DNA of 12,188 bases from Pseudomonadota bacterium. Its GTDB lineage: Bacteria; Pseudomonadota; Gammaproteobacteria; Enterobacterales; Enterobacteriaceae. Under the pieces are notes generated by a model, which saw only the letters and a program-made list of their open reading frames with translations, was not told where the DNA came from and ran no database searches. Where the stretch lies: contig JAFACP010000472.1 in NCBI GenBank assembly GCA_023425455.1, positions 1 to 12,188 of the forward strand, given 5' to 3'. Both the position numbers and the translations under genes were made by a program. Positions 1-7,038 of this stretch are shown here, one piece after another (position 1 is the first letter of the stretch; each line of letters starts with the position of its first letter).

Positions 1-1365
1 CCCGTTGGTATGGATAACCTGTTTGAGCCACGCGTAGCTCTGTTTTGGCACGCGTTTCAGATCCTTCAGGTCATGGTTTTCACGGTTTACATACACCACG
101 CCGTAGCGCTTGCGCATGTCTCCCTGAGAGCTGAGGATATCGATTAATCCCCAGCCGAGATAACCGACAACCTGCGCGCCATCCTCGAACATTGCGGCTT
201 TCATGGTCTCAATATGCGCCCGGTGATAGTCAATGCGATAGGTGTCGGCAATCGGGTTCACGCCATCCCATGCTTCAATCACCCCAATGCCGTTTTCAAT
301 CGGGAATACCGGCATTCGCCAGTCGTTGTAATAGCGGGTGATGATGGTGCGAAAGCCCAGCGGATCGATCTGCCAGTTCCACTCTGTGGCCTGCAGATAC
401 GGGTTGTTCTTATCACCATACAGCAGGTAATCATTCACCGGCGTCCCTTCCGGGATGGCGTCACTGTCGAGGGTTTTACTGGCGTAGTAGCTGAAGGCCA
501 GATAGTCATTTTTAGTGCGCGCCAGCAGGGCCAAATCTTCGGCGCGATAGATATCGCCAAAACCCAGCTGCCCGACTACCGCCAGCACCGCCGGGCTATA
601 TCCCTGACCAGCGAAAACTCGCAGCAGGTTCTGGTTGAGGAATTCGTCATACTGCTGCGCACAGAAGATATCGCGCGGTTTACAGGTCGCCGGGTAAACC
701 AGCTGATGCGCCAGCATCCCACCCATCAGCTGGCCTGGCTTTGTCTGATGCAGATATTCGGTAAGCGCCATATGTGCCACCATCGTATGGTGCTGGAGCG
801 CGTACAGTTCACGCAGCGTCTTCTCCCCTTTCATGTAACCGGAGATCCTGAAGGCTTCCGGCATATGGAAGATATTCTGCTCGTTAAACGTCAGCCAGTA
901 CTTCACGCGGTCGCCGAAGCAGTCGATCATCTTTTTGCCGTAGCGAATGAACGCCTCCATCACCCGACGATCGTTAAAACCGTTGTATTCCTGCGCCAGC
1001 GCCAGCGGCATGTCGAAGTGATAGAGGCAGATCATCGGGGTAATACCACGGTCAATCAGCGCATTGATAAACCGATCGTAGAATGCGATCCCCTGCGGAT
1101 TAAACTCGCCGTCCCCCTGCGGACAGACGCGGCTCCAGGCTATCTGAAAACGGTAGCAGTTCATGCCCAGATCCTGCATCAGGTCGAAATCTTCCTCGTA
1201 ACGATGGTAGCAATCCGTGGCCACTTTCCAGTCAGAGGCATTTTCTCCGGCTTCGCGAATGTCATACACCGACATTCCCTTCCCGCCCTCATTCCATGCG
1301 CCTTCCGTCTGCATGCTGGAGACCGAATTTCCCCATAAAAAATGGGCTGGCAGAGTTTGATTCAT
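1..1365 (-). CDS. 6-phospho-beta-glucosidase, glycoside hydrolase family 1, 3' end cut by window edge
   Basis: A cytoplasmic enzyme predicted to hydrolyse phosphorylated beta-glucosides (such as cellobiose-, arbutin- or salicin-6-phosphate) delivered by a PTS permease. The frame is open for 455 codons to base 1 with no stop. Family members are about 460-480 residues, so only a short C-terminal tail is missing. GH1 hallmarks are visible: the N-terminal FLWG...QTEGAWNEGGKG segment (residues 9-30), the acid/base Glu162 in TFNEQN, and the nucleophile Glu357 in PIENG. Ser413, Lys419 and Tyr421 form the S-x5-K-x-Y pattern that binds the sugar phosphate in 6-phospho-glycosidases, which favours a phosphorylated substrate. 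The ATG at 1365 follows an AGGAAGG ribosome site. It is transcribed away from its own palindromic operators, and no PTS or regulator gene is visible, though one could lie left of the window. It could be called AscB- or BglA-like, but the paralogue cannot be settled by eye. Confidence 0.93.
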   Translation of the reverse strand, partial: MNQTLPAHFLWGNSVSSMQTEGAWNEGGKGMSVYDIREAGENASDWKVATDCYHRYEEDFDLMQDLGMNCYRFQIAWSRVCPQGDGEFNPQGIAFYDRFINALIDRGITPMICLYHFDMPLALAQEYNGFNDRRVMEAFIRYGKKMIDCFGDRVKYWLTFNEQNIFHMPEAFRISGYMKGEKTLRELYALQHHTMVAHMALTEYLHQTKPGQLMGGMLAHQLVYPATCKPRDIFCAQQYDEFLNQNLLRVFAGQGYSPAVLAVVGQLGFGDIYRAEDLALLARTKNDYLAFSYYASKTLDSDAIPEGTPVNDYLLYGDKNNPYLQATEWNWQIDPLGFRTIITRYYNDWRMPVFPIENGIGVIEAWDGVNPIADTYRIDYHRAHIETMKAAMFEDGAQVVGYLGWGLIDILSSQGDMRKRYGVVYVNRENHDLKDLKRVPKQSYAWLKQVIHTNG

Positions 1366-1379
1366 GGTTACCTTCCTGT

Positions 1380-1412
1380 ATGACTAGTCATTTAATTACT
1401 ATGACTAGTCAT
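1380..1412 (-). promoter_or_regulatory. Paired palindromic operator in front of the GH1 gene
   Basis: The 12-bp perfect palindrome ATGACTAGTCAT occurs at 1380-1391 and again at 1401-1412. The two copies are offset by 21 bp, about two helical turns, so a dimeric regulator could bind both on one face. The proximal copy ends just before the ribosome site (1371-1377), so bound protein would block initiation. The A/T-rich DNA between the copies probably holds the -10 region. The CTAG centre differs from the CG centre of LacI-type operators such as AscG sites. A GntR/HutC-type repressor is a guess only. Confidence 0.7.
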
Positions 1413-1470
1413 ATAGGTGAAGATGAAAAATCAAGCAAAGAGAAGGATCGTTTTTTGTGAGGCCGGTGGA

Positions 1471-1505
1471 AATAAAAAAGCCGGATAACGCGATGCGTTT
1501 CCGGC
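1471..1505 (-). terminator. Rho-independent terminator of the aldo/keto reductase gene
   Basis: Read on the minus strand, GCCGGA-AACGC-atc-GCGTT-a-TCCGGC folds into an 11-bp stem with one bulged A, directly followed by TTTTTT. It lies 18 nt past the reductase stop codon and separates that gene from the GH1 gene. The arm sequence resembles enterobacterial REP palindromes. Confidence 0.85.
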
Positions 1506-1523
1506 CTGAGGAGGGGGAAAGGG

Positions 1524-2564
1524 TTACTGTCCGGCTAGCTGGCTGCGGCGGTATTCACCCTGACGCTCCAGCATCCAGCCTGGATATTCACGAGGCAGCG
1601 CGCTCACCGCATCGAGCTGCGCCAGCTCTTCGTCGCTCAGACGGATGTTCGTTGCCGCAATGTTGTCATCCAGCTGATCGACGCGTTTGGCACCGATAAT
1701 CACGCTGGTGACCACCTGCTGATGCAGCAGCCACGCCAGCGCGATTTGCGCGACCGATACCCCTTTGTTCTGCGCGATAACGCGCATCACATCCACGCAG
1801 TCGAAGGCGCGCGTTTTATCCACCGGCGGGAAGTCAAACTCCAGCCGACGGGAACCGGCTTCGCTCTGCCCGTCGCGGCCGTATTTCCCGCTCAGTAATC
1901 CACCTGCCAGCGGGCTCCAGACCATCAGCCCGACGTTCTCGCTTTGCATCATCGGAACCAGTTCGCGTTCGAGATCGCGCCCGGCAAGGGTGTAATAGGC
2001 CTGCAGCGAGGCAAAGCGGGCCAGTCCAAGACGCTCTGAAATCCCCAGCGCTTTGGCTATTTGCCATGCTGACCAGTTCGAGACGCCGATATAGCGGACG
2101 TGGCCGTGCTGCACCAGATTATCCAGCGCGTACAGCATCTCTTCCACCGGCGTGGCCGGATCGAATCCATGAAGCTGATAGAGATCGATATGATCAAGCT
2201 GCAGGCGTCGCAGACTCTCTTTCACGCTGCTGATGATATGGTAACGCGAGCTTCCCCGCGAGTTGACGCCAGCCGTGCCGGTCTCTCGGAATACCTTGGT
2301 CGCGACAACGACATTTTCACGCGGAATTTTCAGGTTTTTCAGGGCCTGGCCGGTAATCTCTTCCGAACGGCCTTCCGAGTAGACATTCGCCGTATCGATA
2401 AAATTAATGCCGGCATCCAGCGCCCGGCCTACCAGCTGCTCGGCGTCATTTTGCTGCAGCTGGCCAATTTTTCCCCACATCCCGCCTTCACCGCCAAAGG
2501 TCATGGTGCCAAGGCACAGTTCGGAAACAAACAGACCGGTATTGCCCAGTTTTTGATAACGCAT
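1524..2564 (-). CDS. Aldo/keto reductase
   Basis: A predicted soluble NADPH-dependent oxidoreductase of 346 residues that reduces aldehydes or ketones; the substrate is unknown. The aldo/keto reductase catalytic tetrad is complete: Asp57 and Tyr62 in NFIDTANVY, Lys90 in VVVATK, and His132 in YQLHG. The N-terminal segment LGTMTFGG and the later YIGVSNW (158-164) and VWSPLAGGLLSGKY segments are typical of the YajO/YghZ-like bacterial branch. The C-terminal SVIIGAK motif fits the cofactor-binding region. GAGGAG lies 6 nt before the ATG. A possible -10 (TATAAC, minus strand, 2603-2608) lies upstream without a good -35. There is no clear terminator in the 129 nt separating it from ybiR, so read-through from mntR-ybiR is possible. 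E. coli K-12 has ldtB at this point, so the gene looks like a lineage-specific neighbour. Confidence 0.93.
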   Translation of the reverse strand: MRYQKLGNTGLFVSELCLGTMTFGGEGGMWGKIGQLQQNDAEQLVGRALDAGINFIDTANVYSEGRSEEITGQALKNLKIPRENVVVATKVFRETGTAGVNSRGSSRYHIISSVKESLRRLQLDHIDLYQLHGFDPATPVEEMLYALDNLVQHGHVRYIGVSNWSAWQIAKALGISERLGLARFASLQAYYTLAGRDLERELVPMMQSENVGLMVWSPLAGGLLSGKYGRDGQSEAGSRRLEFDFPPVDKTRAFDCVDVMRVIAQNKGVSVAQIALAWLLHQQVVTSVIIGAKRVDQLDDNIAATNIRLSDEELAQLDAVSALPREYPGWMLERQGEYRRSQLAGQ

Positions 2565-2693
2565 AAGAGACTCCTCGCCATTCGTTTGTTGGGTGCCTGA
2601 TAGTTATACCCGCCAGACAACGATTGCGAATGTGGCGTTCCTGTTCGTTTCTTGCCCAATTCTCTGAATTTTACTGTGCCCTGCTGTGCCGCG

Positions 2694-3803
2694 TTACAGC
2701 AGAAGCAGTAGTCCGTAAGCGGCGACTGCGGCCCATATCAGCATGGGCAGGGACCACAGATGGAAGCGCCACCAGATTCGACGATCGTTCGCCATCCGCA
2801 GGGCGATCAGATTGGCCAGCGAACCGGGCAGGAGGCCAAATCCCCCCACGTTGACCGCCCATGCCAGCAAGGTGGAAGGGGGAACATAATGCAGCAGTAA
2901 AATAGTCGAAGGCACGTTGCTGATAAATTGCGATAACCCGATCGCCGTCAGCCACAACCCCGGCGGCGTCAGGCCGCTGACCGCATTCAGAGCGCCCTGC
3001 AATAGCGGGAGCTGGATCAACAGGTGTACGTCAATAAACATCGCCATAAACACCAGCAGCAGCGTCCAGTCAATGCGCATTAACACCCGCCTGGCGAGCA
3101 GCAGAAAGCCGCAGGCCACCAGCGCCACGCCAGCCAGCGCCTGATCCATCTCGAGGGCGGTGATAAAGACCAGATACAGCCCGAAACAGCTCCACGCCAG
3201 ACGGGGCTGCCACAGAGCGCCGCTGGCTCCGCTGTGGTACTGCAATTTTTTATTCGGAAATGCCCACCAGCAGACCGCCAGCAGCGAGGCCATCAGCAGC
3301 AGCGCCAGCGGCGCCATCTGTCCGCTAAACGCCGAAAATGACAAACCGGAGCGGCCCCACAGCAAAATGTTTTGCGGATTACCGACCGGCGTCAGGAGCG
3401 AACCGGCATTGACCGCCAGCGCTTCAAAGATGATTAGCCGGGAAACCGGGATCTCGCAGAGCTTACGCAGCGTGAGGGTCAGCGGCACCACAATAAATAG
3501 CGCCACATCGTTGGTCAGAAAAGTGGAGAGCGCGGCGGCTGAGAACACCATAAAGGCGGCGAGTTTCCGCTCGGTATCAAAGCGGCGCACCATTCTGCGC
3601 CCCAGTACGTCAAAATAACCGCTCTGCTCAACCCCTTTGGTGAGCATCATTAAACCGCTTAGGGTGATGATGGTGCGCCAGTCAATCGCTGCAGGCCAGG
3701 CGGCTGGTGCAAATGGCACAAAAGCGCTCAGCCCTGCGCCCACGATGATTAAGAGCAACAAAAAGCGATCGCGGGCCAGCGCGCGCAGTCCGGGGATTGT
3801 CAT
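2694..3803 (-). CDS. ybiR: Inner-membrane transporter of the ArsB/NhaD (IT) superfamily, YbiR
   Basis: A polytopic inner-membrane protein of 369 residues; E. coli YbiR is about 372. Long hydrophobic segments run throughout. The two pseudo-repeats each carry the short re-entrant motif of ion-transporter superfamily proteins: FLTNDVALF near residue 95, and FISNVPSTI near 293. The motif [15 protein letters not shown] (132-146) matches the Asn-Gly-Pro-rich substrate site seen in CitMHS and ArsB-type carriers. The substrate is not established. The start ATG overlaps the mntR stop (ATGA), with no separate promoter, so it is probably translated from the mntR message. This link to a manganese regulator suggests, but does not prove, a role in metal or anion homeostasis. 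Confidence 0.92.
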   Translation of the reverse strand: MTIPGLRALARDRFLLLLIIVGAGLSAFVPFAPAAWPAAIDWRTIITLSGLMMLTKGVEQSGYFDVLGRRMVRRFDTERKLAAFMVFSAAALSTFLTNDVALFIVVPLTLTLRKLCEIPVSRLIIFEALAVNAGSLLTPVGNPQNILLWGRSGLSFSAFSGQMAPLALLLMASLLAVCWWAFPNKKLQYHSGASGALWQPRLAWSCFGLYLVFITALEMDQALAGVALVACGFLLLARRVLMRIDWTLLLVFMAMFIDVHLLIQLPLLQGALNAVSGLTPPGLWLTAIGLSQFISNVPSTILLLHYVPPSTLLAWAVNVGGFGLLPGSLANLIALRMANDRRIWWRFHLWSLPMLIWAAVAAYGLLLLL

Positions 3804-4273
3804 TCAACGGCAGGCCCATATTTCAGGGTAAATTCGCGAAACTTCACCAGCGTCTCTTCGCTGACGTGGTGCTCCATCCCTTCTGCGTCCCGGCGGGCAA
3901 TTTCCGGGCTGACGCCCAGCACCAGCAGAAAATTTTCGACGATCTGGTGGCGTTCACGGCTCTCCTGAGCCAGTTTTTCCCCTTCCGGCGTCAGAAACAC
4001 CCCACGCCAGGGGATCATCTCGATTAAGCCCACAGAAGCCAGTCGTTTTAACATTTTGGCCACCGTCGGCTGCGAAACCCCCAGCCGCGCCGCCATATCA
4101 ACCTGACGCGCTTCGCCAACTTCGCGGATCAGATCGGAAATCAGCTCAACATAGTCGTCAATCAGTTCGCGACGGTGCGCCTCGCGAACCTGGCGAAACC
4201 CTTCGACATGCTCTTCAACATTCACCAGTTGCGTCGTTTTTTTTGTTATTGGCTTACCTGCGCGACGGTTCAT
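3800..4273 (-). CDS. mntR: Manganese-responsive transcriptional regulator MntR (DtxR family)
   Basis: A Mn(II)-activated DNA-binding repressor of manganese uptake (mntH) and of mntS. The 157 residues are close to the 155 of E. coli. The winged helix spans about 36-95, with recognition helix [12 protein letters not shown] (67-78) and wing [10 protein letters not shown]. By alignment to the Bacillus MntR metal site, the ligands are Asp40, Glu43, His109, Glu131, Glu134 and His135. All six are present, so the protein should be metal-responsive. A basic N-terminal extension (1-20) precedes the fold, as in other enterobacterial MntR proteins. GAGGAAA lies before the ATG. Its stop overlaps the ybiR start by 4 nt. 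It diverges from mntS across a spacer with MntR-like boxes, and a weak minus-strand promoter (TTGTGC at 4346-4351, TACAAT at 4324-4329) may serve it. Confidence 0.97.
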   Translation of the reverse strand: MNRRAGKPITKKTTQLVNVEEHVEGFRQVREAHRRELIDDYVELISDLIREVGEARQVDMAARLGVSQPTVAKMLKRLASVGLIEMIPWRGVFLTPEGEKLAQESRERHQIVENFLLVLGVSPEIARRDAEGMEHHVSEETLVKFREFTLKYGPAVE

Positions 4274-4363
4274 TGTGTTTCCTCAATGGATGACGCTTCC
4301 AGCGCCCTGTAACAAGAGCGCACATTGTAAACCATAGCTCTGCCAGCACAAAAAATTAACGAA

Positions 4364-4377
4364 ATAGCCATAGCTAT
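4364..4377. promoter_or_regulatory. MntR-like box 1
   Basis: The inverted repeat ATAGC-cata-GCTAT matches the ATAGC-N4-GCTAT core that I recall for enterobacterial MntR sites. It sits in the mntR-mntS spacer, centred 19 bp from a second copy. Binding here would probably overlap the promoter region of mntS. Confidence 0.55.
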
Positions 4378-4380
4378 ACA

Positions 4381-4398
4381 ATATAGCCTGTGCTATAT
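4381..4398. promoter_or_regulatory. MntR-like box 2 overlapping the mntS promoter
   Basis: The arms ATATAGC and GCTATAT flank the 4-nt spacer ctgt, giving a 7-bp perfect inverted repeat and the stronger of the two boxes. The right half overlaps an extended -10 candidate for mntS (TGCTATATC, 4391-4399), so Mn-MntR binding should repress mntS. This agrees with the known MntR repression of mntS in E. coli. Confidence 0.7.
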
Positions 4399-4399
4399 C
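4391..4399 (+). promoter_or_regulatory. Candidate extended -10 promoter of mntS
   Basis: TGC-TATATC has the TGN extension but only 4 of 6 matches to TATAAT, and no convincing -35. Transcription would start near 4406 and give a leader of about 50 nt. An alternative -10, TACAAT at 4377-4382, also lies among the MntR half-sites. Confidence 0.35.
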
Positions 4400-4455
4400 T
4401 GTATGTAATGCAGTCACCCTTCACGGATCGAGGGGATCTGAAATCAGGAGGTCTT

Positions 4456-4584
4456 ATGAACGAATTCAAGAGGTGTATGAACGTGTTTACTCACTCTCCT
4501 TTTCAAGTCCGCTTAATGTTGCTGAACATGCTGTGCGATATGTTCAACAACAAACCGCAGCAGGACAACACATCTTCCCACTAA
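4456..4584 (+). CDS. mntS: Small protein MntS, manganese homeostasis
   Basis: A 42-residue protein beginning MNEFKRCMNVF and ending QQDNTSSH, almost identical in plan to E. coli MntS (the former RybA RNA locus). In E. coli it is repressed by MntR with manganese and raises the intracellular available manganese, reportedly by inhibiting the exporter MntP. The centre (HSPFQVRLMLLNMLCDMFNN) is Met/Leu-rich and amphipathic, with two cysteines in the protein (Cys7 and Cys27). A strong AGGAGG lies 5 nt before the ATG at 4456 and decides the start. In-frame codons further upstream (ATG at 4408) lack such a site and fall in the leader. The stop codon is already part of the terminator stem. It diverges from mntR and shares its operator region. 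Confidence 0.95.
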   Translation: MNEFKRCMNVFTHSPFQVRLMLLNMLCDMFNNKPQQDNTSSH

Positions 4585-4614
4585 GCGGCGTCGCGGTACG
4601 CCGCTTCATTTTTT
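4583..4614 (+). terminator. Rho-independent terminator of mntS
   Basis: AAGCGGCGT (4583-4591) pairs perfectly with ACGCCGCTT (4598-4606) around a 6-nt loop, followed by CATTTTTT. The left arm begins inside the mntS TAA stop codon, so the transcript ends immediately after the coding region. Confidence 0.88.
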
Positions 4615-4710
4615 CGTCACATTATTCCTGTACGCTCCCGCTTAAGCCAAATTTCCCGATATTTTTTGCGGTTTTGTAATCCCCTTCGCAAAACATCTGC
4701 TTATCAACTG

Positions 4711-4739
4711 TTGACCTAACTTAGCGCTCGCACTATCTT
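4711..4739 (+). promoter_or_regulatory. Candidate sigma-70 promoter of opgE
   Basis: TTGACC (4711-4716) and TATCTT (4734-4739) are separated by 17 bp: 5 of 6 and 4 of 6 matches to consensus. Transcription would start near 4746 and leave a leader of about 115 nt before opgE. The leader contains a TGGCGCCA palindrome (4821-4828) and a four-codon minicistron. Nothing else is evident between the mntS terminator and this promoter. Confidence 0.35.
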
Positions 4740-4838
4740 CTTGCAGCCCTGCATAATTTGCGGCTCGCTGAAGCGGACCCTTATTCCCTTTCCACGCACT
4801 GTCAGGCAGGTTTTGACCCTTGGCGCCAGGGTGAGCAC

Positions 4839-4853
4839 ATGGCGTTTTCATGA
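4839..4853 (+). CDS. Possible four-codon minicistron (MAFS) before opgE
   Basis: ATG GCG TTT TCA TGA follows a good ribosome site, AGGGTGAG (4828-4835), by 3 nt. It ends 9 nt before the opgE ATG, which has no clear ribosome site of its own. Termination here could hand ribosomes to opgE by reinitiation. This is read from sequence only; chance occurrence is quite possible for such a short frame. Confidence 0.3.
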   Translation: MAFS

Positions 4854-4862
4854 TAGTTGCCT

Positions 4863-6446
4863 ATGAACTTAACCCTGAAAGAAACACTTATTACCCGCAG
4901 CCGGGCCTTAAGCCCGTGGACGGGATTCTACTTTTTGCAATCGCTGCTGATTAACTTTGCACTTGGTTACCCTTTTAGCCTGCTCTATGCCGTCGCCTTT
5001 ACCTGCATCCTTCACCTGCTCTGGCAACGCGCGCCGCGCGCGCAGAGAGTGCTGACCGGTGTCTGTTCGCTGGTCGCTGCGCTCTATTTTCCGTTTGGTC
5101 AGGCCTATGGTGCACCCAACTTTAATACGCTGCTGGCGCTGCACTCCACCAACATGGAGGAGTCGACGGAGATCCTCACCATTTTCCCCTGGTACAGTTA
5201 CGTGGTCGGTCTCTTTATCTTTGCACTTGGGGTAATTGCCGTTCGTCGGAAGCCGGAAGCGCAAAAGCGGTGGGGAAAAATCAACAGCCTGTGTCTGGCG
5301 TTTAGCGTGGTCACCTTTTTTGTTGCCCCGGTGCAAAATCTGGCCTGGGGCGGCGTATTTAAGCTGAAAGATACCGGGTATCCGGTTTTCCGCTTCGTGA
5401 AGGATGTCGTGGTCAACAATCAGGAAGTCCTCGATGAACAGGCACGTATGGCGGAACTCTCCCGGATGAAAGACACCTGGAACGTGCTGGCGGTCAAACC
5501 GAAATACCATACTTATGTCATGGTGATCGGTGAAAGCGCGCGCCGCGATGCGCTGGGTGCCTTTGGCGGACACTGGAATAACACGCCGTTTGCCAGCTCG
5601 GTTAACGGCACCCTGTTTACCGACTACGTAGCAGCCAGCGGCTCTACGCAGAAATCGCTGGGGTTGACCCTGAACCGCGTGGTTGACGGTAAACCGCAGT
5701 TCCAGGACAACGTCGTTACGCTTGCCAACCGTGCAGGTTTTCAGACCTGGTGGTTCTCAAACCAGGGGCAGATCGGCGAGTACGACACGGCAATCGCCAG
5801 TATCGCCAAACGTGCCGATGAGGTGCAGTTTCTGAAGAGCGGGGATTTTGAAGCGGATAAAAACACGAAAGATGACGCCCTGCTGAAGATGACCGCACAG
5901 GTTTTCGCCACACAACGGGCGCAACCGCAGCTTATCGTGCTGCATTTGATGGGTTCTCATCCGCAGGCCTGCGATCGCACCCAGGGGAAATACGCTGAGT
6001 TCGTTCAGTCGAAAGAGACCTCCTGCTATCTCTACAGCATGACTCAGACCGACAGCCTGCTGAGCAAGCTCTACGATCAGCTACGCAATAGCGGAAACAG
6101 CTTCTCGCTGGTCTATTTTTCCGACCACGGGTTGGCCTTCAAAGAACGTGGTAAGGCGGTACAATACCTGGCGCACAACGATAAGTTCCAGCAGAACTTC
6201 CAGGTGCCGTTTATGGTACTTTCCAGTGACGATAAAACGCATCGCATCGTCAGGGCGCGTCGCTCCGCTAACGATTTTCTGAACTTCTTCTCCCAGTGGA
6301 CCGGGATCAGCGCGAAAGAGATCAAAAACAGTTACCCGTTTGTCTCTGAGAAAAAAGCGCCTCAGGTCTACATTACCAACTTCAGGCTGCAGAAAGTTGA
6401 CTACAACCACCTGGGCACCGATGTGTTTGAGACCACGAGCCGCTGA
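4863..6446 (+). CDS. opgE: Phosphoethanolamine transferase for osmoregulated periplasmic glucans, OpgE
   Basis: An inner-membrane enzyme that transfers phosphoethanolamine from phosphatidylethanolamine to osmoregulated periplasmic glucans (E. coli OpgE, formerly YbiP, same 527-residue length). The N-terminal part has hydrophobic segments at about 21-35, 38-55, 64-80, 112-128 and 142-160. The rest is a periplasmic sulfatase-like domain. Catalytic and zinc residues typical of EptA-like transferases are visible: Glu224 in VIGESARRD, the nucleophile Thr262 in SGSTQKS, Asp421-His422 in YFSDHGL, with His366 and His438 as further site candidates. I chose ATG 4863 because E. coli OpgE begins with the same MNLTLKE; a TTG two codons upstream is in frame but lacks support. 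No good ribosome site precedes the ATG, and a minicistron may feed it. Paralogy with EptA/EptB lipid A enzymes is possible, but the overall match is to YbiP. Confidence 0.95.
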   Translation: MNLTLKETLITRSRALSPWTGFYFLQSLLINFALGYPFSLLYAVAFTCILHLLWQRAPRAQRVLTGVCSLVAALYFPFGQAYGAPNFNTLLALHSTNMEESTEILTIFPWYSYVVGLFIFALGVIAVRRKPEAQKRWGKINSLCLAFSVVTFFVAPVQNLAWGGVFKLKDTGYPVFRFVKDVVVNNQEVLDEQARMAELSRMKDTWNVLAVKPKYHTYVMVIGESARRDALGAFGGHWNNTPFASSVNGTLFTDYVAASGSTQKSLGLTLNRVVDGKPQFQDNVVTLANRAGFQTWWFSNQGQIGEYDTAIASIAKRADEVQFLKSGDFEADKNTKDDALLKMTAQVFATQRAQPQLIVLHLMGSHPQACDRTQGKYAEFVQSKETSCYLYSMTQTDSLLSKLYDQLRNSGNSFSLVYFSDHGLAFKERGKAVQYLAHNDKFQQNFQVPFMVLSSDDKTHRIVRARRSANDFLNFFSQWTGISAKEIKNSYPFVSEKKAPQVYITNFRLQKVDYNHLGTDVFETTSR

Positions 6447-6468
6447 GCGCACGTCCTCATCCGCAAGC

Positions 6469-6502
6469 CAAAAAAAATCCGCCACATTGGGCGGATTTTT
6501 TA
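6469..6502. terminator. Bidirectional terminator between opgE and ompX
   Basis: ATCCGCC (6477-6483) pairs with GGCGGAT (6490-6496) around a 6-nt loop. An A tract precedes it and a T tract follows, so it can end both the plus-strand opgE and the minus-strand ompX transcripts. It lies 23 nt past the opgE stop and 17 nt past the ompX stop. Confidence 0.9.
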
Positions 6503-6519
6503 CTGGCTCACCGAAGTGA

Positions 6520-7038
6520 TTAGAAGCGGTAACCTACGCCCGCGATCCAGGTGCCAACATCAACGTTGCGGATGCGGCTCTGCTCATAGGAGAAGTCCAG
6601 AGCAACGTTTTCAATTGGGTTGAACTGCATACCTGCGCCATAGGAGAAACCATAGTCGCTGTTGCTTGCAGTGCGGTTCGCACCTTCGTTCTGAGTCTGC
6701 TGGAATTTACCGTAGCCAACACCCACAACGCCGTAGATGCTCGCCCAGTCATTCAGACGGTAAGCAGGGCCCGCGGTGATGCCGTAGTACTGACCTTTGT
6801 TGTAAGAACCGTTATCGAAACGATCTTTTTCGGTGTAGGTGAAAGAACCAATCACGCCCAGCGGGTTGTTATCCTGCTCGTAACGATACTTCAGGTTGAA
6901 ACCGTTAGCTTTGTTCATCACGCCCTGCATATCGCTCTGAGCGTAACCGCCAGTAACGGTAGAAGTAGCCGCTACAGCGGTACCTGCGGAAACAGCCAGA
7001 ACTGCAGCCAGAGCTGAAAGACATGCAATTTTTTTCAT
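6520..7038 (-). CDS. ompX: Outer membrane protein X
   Basis: An eight-stranded outer-membrane beta-barrel of the Ail/OmpX family, 172 residues (171 in E. coli). The signal peptide MKKIACLSALAAVLAVSAGTAVA is followed by mature ATSTVTGGYAQ. The C-terminal GVGYRF ends in the aromatic residue recognised by the BAM complex. Core strands such as FNLKYRYEQDN, GVIGSFTYTEK and ALDFSYEQSRIR are as in E. coli. The segment after YGKFQ (QTQNEGANRTASNS) differs from the E. coli loop I remember and is probably a variable extracellular loop. ATG 7038 is chosen because GAGG sits 5 nt upstream and the signal peptide starts MKKIA; an in-frame GTG two codons earlier is part of the ribosome site. In E. coli the sRNAs CyaR and MicA repress ompX by pairing near this site. 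Confidence 0.97.
   Translation of the reverse strand: MKKIACLSALAAVLAVSAGTAVAATSTVTGGYAQSDMQGVMNKANGFNLKYRYEQDNNPLGVIGSFTYTEKDRFDNGSYNKGQYYGITAGPAYRLNDWASIYGVVGVGYGKFQQTQNEGANRTASNSDYGFSYGAGMQFNPIENVALDFSYEQSRIRNVDVGTWIAGVGYRF

Noticed and set aside
214..1338. A long plus-strand frame of 374 codons opposite the GH1 gene
   Set aside because: It mirrors the coding frame of a clearly recognisable enzyme, has no family features or ribosome site, and is a typical antisense shadow of a G/C-biased gene.
4408..4455. A longer MntS starting at an in-frame ATG (4408)
   Set aside because: The known 42-residue protein and the AGGAGG directly before 4456 support the shorter start; the upstream ATG has no ribosome site.
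4642..4851. A minus-strand frame of 69 codons between mntS and opgE
   Set aside because: No ribosome site precedes its ATG, its product has no recognisable features, and it crosses the likely opgE promoter and leader.
4857..4862. TTG start for opgE at 4857
   Set aside because: It adds only two residues and has no ribosome site; the ATG at 4863 matches the E. coli N-terminus.
4908..5573. A 221-codon minus-strand frame inside opgE
   Set aside because: It is antisense to the conserved opgE coding sequence and its product has no plausible domain.
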